Positions 16,318 through 22,386 of a stretch of 22,676 nt of DNA are shown piece by piece (within the stretch, counting starts at the first letter, position 1; every line of letters starts with the position of its first letter). The notes under the pieces are model-generated. The model was not told the origin of the DNA, did not search any database, and was given only the letters and a program-made list of their open reading frames with translations. The position numbers were made by a program, and so were the translations under genes. The DNA is from Deltaproteobacteria bacterium (GTDB lineage Bacteria; Desulfobacterota; Desulfobulbia; Desulfobulbales; VMSU01): the NCBI GenBank assembly GCA_021789795.1, contig JAJYJA010000018.1, positions 1-22,676 of the forward strand, read 5' to 3'.

Positions 16318-17544
16318 TTAATGATGTATTGCAAGCCAGCCCAACAGGAAGAGCAGCGACAGGGCGGTGATGGGCGCCCCGATCCGCAGGTGCTCGCCGA
16401 AGGTCAGCCTCACCCCCATGGCCCCGGCCTGCTCCACCACGATCAGGTTGGCGATGCTCCCCACCAGCATCAGGTTGCCGGCGAAGGTGCTGGAGATGGC
16501 AAGAATATACCACTCCAGAAGTCGGCGGGGGTCAAGAAATTTTATCAGCAGCACGGTGGCCGGCACGTTGCTGACCAGGTTGCTCAAGGCAGTGGCGGTC
16601 AGGGTAAGGATAGGGGGGTGGGTGAGGGTCAGCCCGTGCCGGCCCAGAAAGGCCATCACCATCTGCGGCAGGCCGGCGTTGGTCACCCCTTCCACCACCA
16701 CGAACAGGGAGCAGAACAGGGTGAGGAGCTGCCAGTCCACCAGCTTCAGGATCTGTCTGGATTCCAGCCGGCGGCTGCAGAGCAGCACCCCCGCCACCGC
16801 CATGGCCGACAGTTCCCGGGGCGTCGGGGTGAAGAAGAGCCCGATTAGGGCCGCCACCGCCAGCAGGCCCTTGGCCGACTGCCAGGCGTTGAACGGCGGC
16901 CAGTCCCGGTCGTCGCTTACCCGGGAGGTCGCCATAGGGGCGGCCATCTTGCCCCCGTAGCGCCAGCAGATGAGCAGATACCCCGCCAGCAGGGAAAAGA
17001 CAACAGGGAAAATACTGAAGGCCAGAAAAGGCCCGAAGGCCAGCCGTCCCACCTGGCCGATCAGCATGTTCTGCGGGTTGCCGATCAGGGTGGCCGCCGA
17101 GCCGATATTGCTGCTCACCGCCAGCCCGAGCAGAAAGGGGGTCGCCAGGTATCCTTCCGGCAGCAGGGTGTAGAGCAGCACCGGGGTGAAGGCGAGGCAG
17201 ATGATGTCGTTGGCGAGCAGGGCGGAGAGCCCGGCGCTGGAGAGCATGAGGAGCAGCAGGAAGAGCCGGGGGCGGCTAAGACTCGCGGCCAGGTGCTTGG
17301 CGATACGGGTATAGAAGCCGCCCAGCCGTAACTGGGCGGAGACGATCATCAGGGCGTAGAGCAGGAGGATGGTGGGGAAATCGATGGCCGCCACCGCCTG
17401 CCTAAGCGACACGAAGCCGCCGCTGACCATGGCGATGGCGCCCAGGACCGCGATCCCGGTGCGGTCGAGTTTAAGGCCCGGGATATGGCCCAGGGCCACC
17501 CCGGCGTAGGTGAGGACAAAGATTAGGGGCGCGCCCGCCGGCAT
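16318..17544 (-). CDS. ion-transporter-superfamily (ArsB/CitM/SLC13-like) anion transporter
   Basis: A 408-residue inner-membrane protein with about 11 hydrophobic helices. Two inverted-repeat substrate motifs typical of the ion transporter superfamily are visible: SSNIGSAATLIGNPQNMLIG in the first half, and SNLVSNVPATVLL plus FAGNLMLVGSIANLIV in the second. The substrate could be a dicarboxylate, sulfate or arsenite, and cannot be told from sequence alone. No arsenic or sulfate genes flank it. It lies 17 bases upstream of the exporter genes and may be the first gene of that transcript. Confidence 0.88.
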   Translation of the reverse strand: MPAGAPLIFVLTYAGVALGHIPGLKLDRTGIAVLGAIAMVSGGFVSLRQAVAAIDFPTILLLYALMIVSAQLRLGGFYTRIAKHLAASLSRPRLFLLLLMLSSAGLSALLANDIICLAFTPVLLYTLLPEGYLATPFLLGLAVSSNIGSAATLIGNPQNMLIGQVGRLAFGPFLAFSIFPVVFSLLAGYLLICWRYGGKMAAPMATSRVSDDRDWPPFNAWQSAKGLLAVAALIGLFFTPTPRELSAMAVAGVLLCSRRLESRQILKLVDWQLLTLFCSLFVVVEGVTNAGLPQMVMAFLGRHGLTLTHPPILTLTATALSNLVSNVPATVLLIKFLDPRRLLEWYILAISSTFAGNLMLVGSIANLIVVEQAGAMGVRLTFGEHLRIGAPITALSLLFLLGWLAIHH

Positions 17545-17600
17545 GGCCAGAACCTGAGATCAGCGGAATACGGGTCGGGGGAAGGGCGGCGCGGGGAGGC

Positions 17601-17915
17601 TCACTTTACGAAGGAGCAGCAGTAGTCGGTAATGGTCTTGATCCGCAACTTAAATTTGGAGTTGGCGGGCACGGTGAAGGATTCGCCGCCCCGCACCTCC
17701 TGCCAGCCCTTGCCCCCCGGCAGGCTGACCGTAAGCTCGCCGCTTATGATCTCCATGATCTCGCTGTCGGCGGTGCCGAACTCGTACTCACCCGGCAGCA
17801 TGATGCCCAGGGTCTTTTTGGCGCCGTCGGCAAGGACGACTGTCCGGCTGGTGACCTGACCGTTAAAGTAGATGTTGGCCTTCTTGACCACGGTGACGTT
17901 GGTGAATTCGCTCAT
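17601..17915 (-). CDS. ppnP: pyrimidine/purine nucleoside phosphorylase PpnP
   Basis: A 104-residue single-domain cupin of the PpnP (YaiE/DUF1255) family, which phosphorolyses several nucleosides to free base and ribose-1-phosphate. Family features seen include NIYFNGQVTSRTV near the N-terminus, GIMLPGEYEFGTADSEIMEIISG in the centre, and GESFTVPANSKFKLRI followed by a Tyr-Cys ending. Length agrees with the family. The ATG at 17915 has GAGG about 12 bases upstream. It has its own AT-rich leader region upstream (17916-18130). Confidence 0.92.
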   Translation of the reverse strand: MSEFTNVTVVKKANIYFNGQVTSRTVVLADGAKKTLGIMLPGEYEFGTADSEIMEIISGELTVSLPGGKGWQEVRGGESFTVPANSKFKLRIKTITDYCCSFVK

Positions 17916-18130
17916 TTCCAGGTTGCCTCGTTGGTGGTGGTTGATTCCGGCCCTTGGGCCGCTTGGTCGCGGCCAGGACGGATGCGGGGGTTGAACCAGA
18001 TTTTTTTTGCGGCGGCGATTAAATTTTTCGCCCCCGGCAACTTGTGGCTAGTATTTTTCAGATATTAAAATATATAATATGCGCGATAAAACGCTAAGGG
18101 GCGGCGAAGGAAAAAAAATTCGTCGTGGGC
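17916..18130. other. AT-rich intergenic region upstream of ppnP
   Basis: No gene is seen here. Base composition falls sharply compared with the surrounding coding DNA, especially 18041-18120. Visible structures are the small hairpin GGCCC-TT-GGGCC near 17950, a T-run at 18001-18008, the hairpin GGCGA/TCGCC near 18014-18032, and inverted arms ATATTA/TAATAT near 18062-18080. The region must contain the leftward ppnP promoter, but several AT-rich hexamers compete and I cannot choose one. The A-run at 18111-18118 could act as an UP element for the rightward promoter at 18131. Confidence 0.4.
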
Positions 18131-18159
18131 TTGACTGTTATACTACATTGTAGTATGGT
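18131..18159 (+). promoter_or_regulatory. putative sigma-70 promoter with palindromic operator
   Basis: The -35 hexamer TTGACT is at 18131-18136 and the -10 candidate TATGGT at 18154-18159, with 17-base spacing. A run of A bases lies just upstream. A perfect inverted repeat, TACTACA-T-TGTAGTA (18140-18154), fills the spacer, where a repressor would block polymerase. Start of transcription is expected near 18166. Confidence 0.5.
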
Positions 18160-18185
18160 GTAGTTGAAAGGTGATGCTTCGTCAT
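18138..18185 (-). CDS. possible 15-codon micro-ORF after tadA
   Basis: On the minus strand an ideal ribosome-binding site, AAGGAGG (complement of 18195-18201), lies 9 bases before an ATG at 18185. The ATG opens 15 codons (MTKHHLSTTPYYNVV) ending in TAA at 18138. The ribosome-binding site is inside the last codons of tadA, so coupling is possible. It is very short, unrecognised, and overlaps the candidate plus-strand promoter and RNA, so confidence is low. Confidence 0.25.
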   Translation of the reverse strand: MTKHHLSTTPYYNVV

Positions 18186-18235
18186 CCTTTTACTCCTCCT
18201 TGGAAAGGCAGGGTCTTCGGGCCCTGCCTTTTTTT
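18160..18235 (+). ncRNA. candidate small RNA with anti-Shine-Dalgarno linker and intrinsic terminator
   Basis: A transcript beginning near 18166 would be about 70 nt. Stem-loop 1 pairs AAAGGTGA (18167-18174) with TCA-T-CCTTT (18182-18190), with one bulged base. A pyrimidine-rich unpaired linker containing CCTCCTT (18195-18201) equals the 16S rRNA anti-Shine-Dalgarno sequence. A strong terminator hairpin follows at 18204-18231. There is no plus-strand protein gene upstream that the terminator could serve. The 3' part overlaps the end of tadA on the other strand. The family is not recognised. A competing view is that CCTCCTT is simply the complement of a ribosome-binding site for a minus-strand micro-ORF. 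Confidence 0.5.
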
Positions 18236-18744
18236 GTGGCGAAATCCCCTACCCGCCGGACCCGGAAGAAGTCCTTGAGCAGCTCCACGCACTCGGCGGA
18301 GATCTCCCCCTCCGCCTGGTCGATGCGCATGGTGTGGTTCAGCATCCGGTCCTGGCCGATCCGGTAACGGCTCACCGCCGCCCCGGCCTTGGGGTCGGGG
18401 ACGGCGAAGACCAGCCGGGCCAGGCGGGCGTGGATCATGGCCCCCATGCACATCAGGCAGGGCTCCAGGGTGACGTAGAGGGTGGCGCCTGGCAGCCGGT
18501 AGTTGCCCAGCCTGGCCCCGGCGGCCCGCAGGACCAGGATCTCGGCGTGGGCGCAGGGGTCGGATAATTCGATGGTGCGGTTGCCGTCCTGGGCCAGGGT
18601 CCGACCGTCCGTCCCCACCAGCACGGCGCCCACCGGCACCTCGCCCCGGCGGCCCGCCGCCACCGCCTGGGCCTGGGCCAGCCGCAGAAATTTCAGGTCG
18701 GTCTCGACCTGATTGCCCCGCTCTTCGGCCTGGCTAGACGGCAT
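18190..18744 (-). CDS. tadA: tRNA-specific adenosine deaminase TadA
   Basis: A 184-residue deaminase that converts adenosine 34 of tRNA-Arg(ACG) to inosine for wobble decoding. The zinc and catalytic site is complete: HAE at 66-68 and PCLMC at 95-99, supplying Cys96 and Cys99. The family block PVGAVLV is near 37-43. The ATG at 18744 overlaps the flavoprotein gene by 11 bases, and the first 15 residues extend beyond the usual family start. The C-terminal 14 codons run through the plus-strand terminator hairpin, an odd use of coding sequence. Confidence 0.94.
   Translation of the reverse strand: MPSSQAEERGNQVETDLKFLRLAQAQAVAAGRRGEVPVGAVLVGTDGRTLAQDGNRTIELSDPCAHAEILVLRAAGARLGNYRLPGATLYVTLEPCLMCMGAMIHARLARLVFAVPDPKAGAAVSRYRIGQDRMLNHTMRIDQAEGEISAECVELLKDFFRVRRVGDFATKKGRARRPCLSKEE
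18204..18235 (+). terminator. rho-independent terminator with UUCG loop (plus strand)
   Basis: Perfect 10-base arms AAAGGCAGGG (18204-18213) and CCCTGCCTTT (18222-18231) close an eight-base loop that itself contains C-TTCG-G. Seven consecutive T bases end at 18235. The T-tract is only on the plus strand. It would end the candidate small RNA. Confidence 0.8.
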
Positions 18745-19651
18745 CGCCCCGCCTTTGCGCCCGGGCGTGGTTGGCCGCCTCCCAGCCCGCCACGCAGCCC
18801 TCGCCCACCGCCTTGGCCATCTGGTAGGGCTGGCCGGCGATGTCGCCGGCGGCGTAGATGCCGGGGATGTTGGTCTCCTGGCGCTTGTTGGTCTCGATGT
18901 GGGTCATGGTGTCGGCGTCGAGTAGCACCCCTAGGTTCATGGCCAGCTCGATGGCGCCCTTGGCCCCCAGTTCCACGAACACCCCCTCCACCGGCAGGCG
19001 GGAGCCGTCGGTGAGGAGCAGCGAGTCCACCGCCGAGACGCCGCCGATCTCCTTGACCCACACCCCCTCCCGGCGGTTAATCTGGCTCTGGTATAGCTTG
19101 GCCCGCAGCTCTTCGCTGATCTCCAGCCTTTCCGAGACCAGAAAGACCTGGGGGGTGTAGCCCAGGAGGGTCAGCGCCCCGTCCACCGCCGCGCTGCCGT
19201 TGCCCACCACCGCCACCGGGGCGTTGCGGTAGAAGTTGGCGTCGCAGTCCACGCAGTAGCTCACCCCCCGGCCCAGCAGCTCCTTTTCGCCCGGCACCTT
19301 CAACTTCTTGCGGGCCCCGCCGGTGGCCAGGATCACTGTCCGCGCCTGGCAGGGGCCGGTCTCGGTGTGCAGCAGGAATTTTCCTTCTCCCTCGTCGATG
19401 CGCAGCACATCCGCCTCGCGCAGTTCGGCCCCGAAGCGGGACGCCTGCTCGCGGCCCGCCGCCAGCAGCTCGGCCCCGGGGATTACTCCCGGCACCCCCA
19501 GATAATTTTCAACATGGGCGGCATGAATACTGCTTGCCTCTAACTTGCCGAAGACCACCACCGTGGCCTTCTTGCGGGCGGCGTGGATGGCGGCCTGCAA
19601 ACCCGCCGGCCCGGCGCCGACGATCGCTACGTCAACGATGTTTGACTCCAT
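18734..19651 (-). CDS. thioredoxin-reductase-like flavoprotein
   Basis: A 305-residue FAD-dependent disulfide reductase of the low-molecular-weight thioredoxin reductase fold. The FAD-binding GAGPAGL is at 12-18, the redox-active CVDC at 133-136, a second nucleotide-binding loop GNGSAAVD at 150-157, and the C-terminal FAD segment YAAGDIAGQPYQMAKAVGEG. The HRRxxxR block that holds the NADPH 2'-phosphate in Escherichia coli TrxB is replaced by SERLEIS. The electron donor may therefore be NADH or another carrier. No thioredoxin gene is adjacent. ATG 19651 has GGAGGA about 5 bases upstream. tadA overlaps its 3' end by 11 bases. Confidence 0.88.
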   Translation of the reverse strand: MESNIVDVAIVGAGPAGLQAAIHAARKKATVVVFGKLEASSIHAAHVENYLGVPGVIPGAELLAAGREQASRFGAELREADVLRIDEGEGKFLLHTETGPCQARTVILATGGARKKLKVPGEKELLGRGVSYCVDCDANFYRNAPVAVVGNGSAAVDGALTLLGYTPQVFLVSERLEISEELRAKLYQSQINRREGVWVKEIGGVSAVDSLLLTDGSRLPVEGVFVELGAKGAIELAMNLGVLLDADTMTHIETNKRQETNIPGIYAAGDIAGQPYQMAKAVGEGCVAGWEAANHARAQRRGDAV

Positions 19652-19730
19652 GTGATCCTCCGCTAAAAATTAAGGTGGGCATCCGTCCGCAAGGCAGGAG
19701 GGGGCGGATTTTTCATTCGGCTATTGACTT

Positions 19731-19881
19731 GATGGCGTCGCAAAAAGACCGATCTACTGCGGCGCGTGGCGGTTTGGCTCGTTCGGCATACCATCTGTAT
19801 GGCCTCACTCGCCAAACACACCCCGCGCCTTGTATATCGGCCCTTTTGCTTAGCCATCGGCTACCTTTTTGCGAGATCATC
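19731..19881 (+). repeat. MITE-like 151-bp repeat, copy C (complete reference copy)
   Basis: The left end is GATGGCGTCGCAAAAAG and the right end CTTTTTGCGAGATCATC. Both contain the inverted terminal core TCGCAAAAAG. Inside, GACCGAT/ATCGG, GGCGCG/CGCGCC and GTTTGGC/GCCAAAC pair in nested order, so the whole element can fold as one long imperfect hairpin with its tip near 19795. A 7-bp direct repeat TTGACTT flanks it (19724-19730 and 19882-19888). It has no transposase. It lies between the divergent flavoprotein and sensor genes. Confidence 0.93.
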
Positions 19882-19911
19882 TTGACTTGCGGTAAAACGA
19901 CTTGCTAGAGT
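19882..19911 (+). promoter_or_regulatory. putative sigma-70 promoter of the sensor gene
   Basis: The -35 TTGACT (19882-19887) and -10 TAGAGT (19906-19911) are separated by 18 bases. The -35 directly abuts the end of repeat copy C and is itself part of the flanking direct repeat. It lies about 64 bases before the sensor start codon. The remaining leader to 19974 holds no other clear signal. Confidence 0.5.
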
Positions 19912-19974
19912 TTACCAGCACCCGCGGCGACAGCCATCCTTAAAAGTAAGCCTCCCTAATCCCCGGAACCGGTC

Positions 19975-20994
19975 ATGCCCAACTTAAATCCCAAGGCCAA
20001 TATACTCACCGGGCTGCTCGCCGCCTCGATCTTGGCCCTGGTTTGCTTCCCGCTCTACATCGTCTTCTACCTGGACCCCGCCTTTGTGGATATCGCCGCC
20101 CATAACTCGGAACGGCAGGCGACCAAGGTGGCCAACTTCATGGCCATGCGCCTCTTCCCCAGCGCCCAGGATTTCCAGGACGCCCCCCTGTCGCCGGCCA
20201 AGGAGGGGCAGCTCTTGGAGATGCGGCGCGTCTTCAAGATCGTCAAGGTGCGGGTCTTCACCCCCACTGGCAAGATCATCTACTCCAGCGACAAGCCGGA
20301 GATCGGCGAGACTAACCACATGGCCTATTTCCAGAACATCGTGGCCCGCGGCCAGACCTTTAGCAAGCTGGTGCGCAAGGATACCACCTCCATGGAGGGC
20401 CAGCTCATGCCGGTGGATGTGGTCGAGACCTACGTGCCGATCGTTTACGGCCCCGATTTTGCCGGGGCCTTCGAGATCTACTACGACAACACCGTCGCCC
20501 GCACCGAACTGCACCGGCTGCTTTCCAGGGTCATGTTCTCGGTGGGGGCGATGGCCTTGGTGCTGCTGTCGGCGATGCTGGTCAGCTTCCTTTCGGTCTC
20601 CAGAAGCTTGAGGGAGCGGGATCAGGCGGTGCTGGCCCTGCGGCAGGCCCACGGCGAGCTGGAGGAACGGGTGCGGGCCCGTACCGAGGAGCTGACCCGC
20701 GCCAACCAGTCGCTTTCCCAGGAGGTGTCCTCCCGCCAGGAAACGGAAAACGACAAGGAGCGCCTAATCGAGGAGCTGACCCAGGCCCTGGCCCGGGTCA
20801 AGACCTTGAGCGGCCTGCTGCCCATCTGCGCCAACTGCCAGCAGATCCGCGACTCGGAGGGCAAGTGGCGCCGGGTGGAGGACTATATCCGCACCCGCAC
20901 CGACGCCGAGTTCACCCACGGCATCTGCCCCCAGTGCGCCAAGGAGCTTTACCCCGACCTTTACGGGCAGTTGGAGGGCCAGCCCCGGAAATAG
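19975..20994 (+). CDS. membrane sensor protein with C-terminal paired-CxxC domain
   Basis: A 339-residue inner-membrane protein. Helix 1 is at about 11-33. A periplasmic, Cache/PAS-like sensing domain spans about 34-185, including RVFTPTGKIIYSSDKPEIGE. Helix 2 is at about 186-208. A charged coiled coil runs about 210-277. The last 55 residues carry LPICANCQQIRD and GICPQCAKELYPDLYG, giving C285/C288 and C318/C321. In my experience this tail is common after PAS and receiver domains in Deltaproteobacteria, but its function is unestablished and it probably binds zinc or a redox partner. There is no kinase, GGDEF or methyl-accepting domain. It is convergent with the siroheme reductase gene. Confidence 0.85.
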   Translation: MPNLNPKANILTGLLAASILALVCFPLYIVFYLDPAFVDIAAHNSERQATKVANFMAMRLFPSAQDFQDAPLSPAKEGQLLEMRRVFKIVKVRVFTPTGKIIYSSDKPEIGETNHMAYFQNIVARGQTFSKLVRKDTTSMEGQLMPVDVVETYVPIVYGPDFAGAFEIYYDNTVARTELHRLLSRVMFSVGAMALVLLSAMLVSFLSVSRSLRERDQAVLALRQAHGELEERVRARTEELTRANQSLSQEVSSRQETENDKERLIEELTQALARVKTLSGLLPICANCQQIRDSEGKWRRVEDYIRTRTDAEFTHGICPQCAKELYPDLYGQLEGQPRK

Positions 20995-21011
20995 GGCGGC
21001 TTCCGGCCCGT

Positions 21012-21644
21012 TCACACCTCCGGGAAGGGGAACTCCGGGTCGTCCAGCAGCTTGGTCAGGCGTTGTTTCTTTTCGGTCTTGCGGGCGTGGAAGGCCGCCA
21101 GCTGGCCAACCATCTCCACCACCGTCTCCTCGTCCGCCCCCTTGGCGATCCGGCGGCCCACCTTGGGGAACGGCCCGCCCTTGCCCCCGGCGTAAACCTC
21201 GTAGCCCGCCTTGGTGGCCCGGATGCCGATGTCGGCCAGCAGGGCGTCGGAGCAGGCCGCCGGGCAGGCGGAGATGGCGATCTTGAATTTCGGCTTCACC
21301 GGCATCTGGCCCTGGTAGGCGGCGAGTATCCTCCGGGAGAGGGCCATGGTATCGACCAGCCCCAGGTTGCAGTACGTCCCGCCAACGCAGATCTTGGGGA
21401 GTGGGAACTTGCCCGGCCCCTTGAGCTCGGCCCCCGTTGCCGTCAGCGCCGCCCGGATGGCCTCCTCGTCCTCGTCTTTTATGTCGAGCAGCCTGAGATT
21501 CTGGGCCGTGGACAGGTACAGGCCCAAGTGGTAGCGCTCCGTCAGCCCGGCGACCGTCTTGAGAATCGGCGCCGCCACCACCCCCTCCGGGATCAGGATG
21601 GTCAGACTCTTTCTGACCGCCTTGCCCTTGGTTTCCTCGTTCAT
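21012..21644 (-). CDS. small siroheme/4Fe-4S nitrite-sulfite reductase family protein
   Basis: A 210-residue protein with one ferredoxin-like half-domain (about 12-75) and one siroheme/[4Fe-4S] domain. The cluster cysteines are C86 and C92 (CVGGTYC), then C127 and C131 (CPAAC), in the family pattern Cx5C...Cx3C. Its size resembles the small low-spin assimilatory-type sulfite reductases of sulfate reducers rather than the larger dissimilatory subunits or NirB. The in vivo substrate is uncertain. ATG 21644 has GGGAGGT 7 bases upstream. The leader contains a GC-rich hairpin (21708-21731). Confidence 0.88.
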   Translation of the reverse strand: MNEETKGKAVRKSLTILIPEGVVAAPILKTVAGLTERYHLGLYLSTAQNLRLLDIKDEDEEAIRAALTATGAELKGPGKFPLPKICVGGTYCNLGLVDTMALSRRILAAYQGQMPVKPKFKIAISACPAACSDALLADIGIRATKAGYEVYAGGKGGPFPKVGRRIAKGADEETVVEMVGQLAAFHARKTEKKQRLTKLLDDPEFPFPEV

Positions 21645-21920
21645 CTTGCCACCTCCCTTCTCATCTTGAAGTCATTCCTGCCGTGCCTGGCCCCCAGGTC
21701 GGTAAGCCGCGCCCCTCCGCCCGAGGGCGCGCATTCGAGAACAAAAAATACATCATTTACTTTAATTTGTTTTCTGAATCAATTATTTTATGGTATCAAG
21801 CGGATGGGCACGGCGTCCGCCGGCGCCCACCGGCGGCGGCCTTGGTTGACACCGCCGGCCAGGGGCTAACTAAACGAACACTCAAGGCATTTCATCATAA
21901 AAAAGACTAAAGGGGACAGC
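21645..21920. promoter_or_regulatory. divergent promoter region of the siroheme reductase and the unknown plus-strand gene
   Basis: This 276-base region has no gene. An AT-rich core (21741-21801) probably drives the leftward reductase. On the minus strand TTGATT and TAAATG with 17-base spacing is a candidate promoter. A hairpin with arms CGCGCCC (21708-21714) and GGGCGCG (21725-21731) lies in the reductase leader. For the rightward gene a consensus -35 TTGACA (21846-21851) is present, but the -10 is weak (TAACTA at 15 or TAAACG at 19 bases). Confidence 0.35.
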
Positions 21921-22349
21921 ATGGCACGAACGAATAATCCTTATGGCGCCGGGGACAAGGCGGTCAAGGCAATAGACAGGGACCGGGAGCGCGAGCGCCG
22001 TTTCATGATGCAGGCCTGCTTCAAGCACGCCGACGAGTTGGCCCTTAAGCTGGTGCAACGCCTGATGGACGAGCATATCGTCGAGACCTCCTCCGACCGC
22101 GACTTGCGAGAGGTGTTCGTAAACCTGTTTACCAAGTTGGGCGACATGGAGGAGTTTGATGTTCAGTTCAAGATCGCCCCCATACGTTCCCTGGTCCCCA
22201 ACCCCAACCTCGTCAGTCTCTACCTTACCCAGTACATCACCGAAGACCTGGTGCAGCACCCCAAGGTGCAGGACGTGTTCGGCGACGACCAGGAGATCTA
22301 CCGGGTGGTCGATTCGGTGCTGAGCAAGATCCGGCCTCAGGGCAGTTGA
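21921..22349 (+). CDS. unknown soluble protein
   Basis: A 142-residue cytoplasmic protein. The ATG at 21921 has AGGGGAC as ribosome-binding site. The N-terminal 30 residues are strongly charged (DRDRERERRF). The rest looks mostly helical, for example ADELALKLVQRLMDEHIVE and YRVVDSVLSKIR. There is one cysteine (Cys33), no membrane helix, no signal peptide and no motif I recognise. Base composition and codon use fit the neighbours. The next gene starts 37 bases later in the same direction, so they may form an operon. Confidence 0.75.
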   Translation: MARTNNPYGAGDKAVKAIDRDRERERRFMMQACFKHADELALKLVQRLMDEHIVETSSDRDLREVFVNLFTKLGDMEEFDVQFKIAPIRSLVPNPNLVSLYLTQYITEDLVQHPKVQDVFGDDQEIYRVVDSVLSKIRPQGS

Positions 22350-22386
22350 GTCAGCGCGCCGCCCTCGGGTGGCGCTTCTTCATCCC

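Noticed and set aside
19733..19908. Protein encoded by the 151-bp repeat
   Set aside because: Frames are open on both strands of the element, with no start signal or recognisable fold. The conserved frame is explained by near-identity of the copies. Kept only as a fusion issue at copy B.
20985..21006. CCGGAA/TTCCGG inverted repeat between the convergent sensor and reductase genes as a terminator
   Set aside because: Only six pairs with a ten-base loop and no T-tract on either strand.
21922..21928. TGGCACG resembling a sigma-54 -24 element
   Set aside because: The required GC/TTGC -12 element at the right spacing is absent, and the motif is inside the start of a coding sequence.
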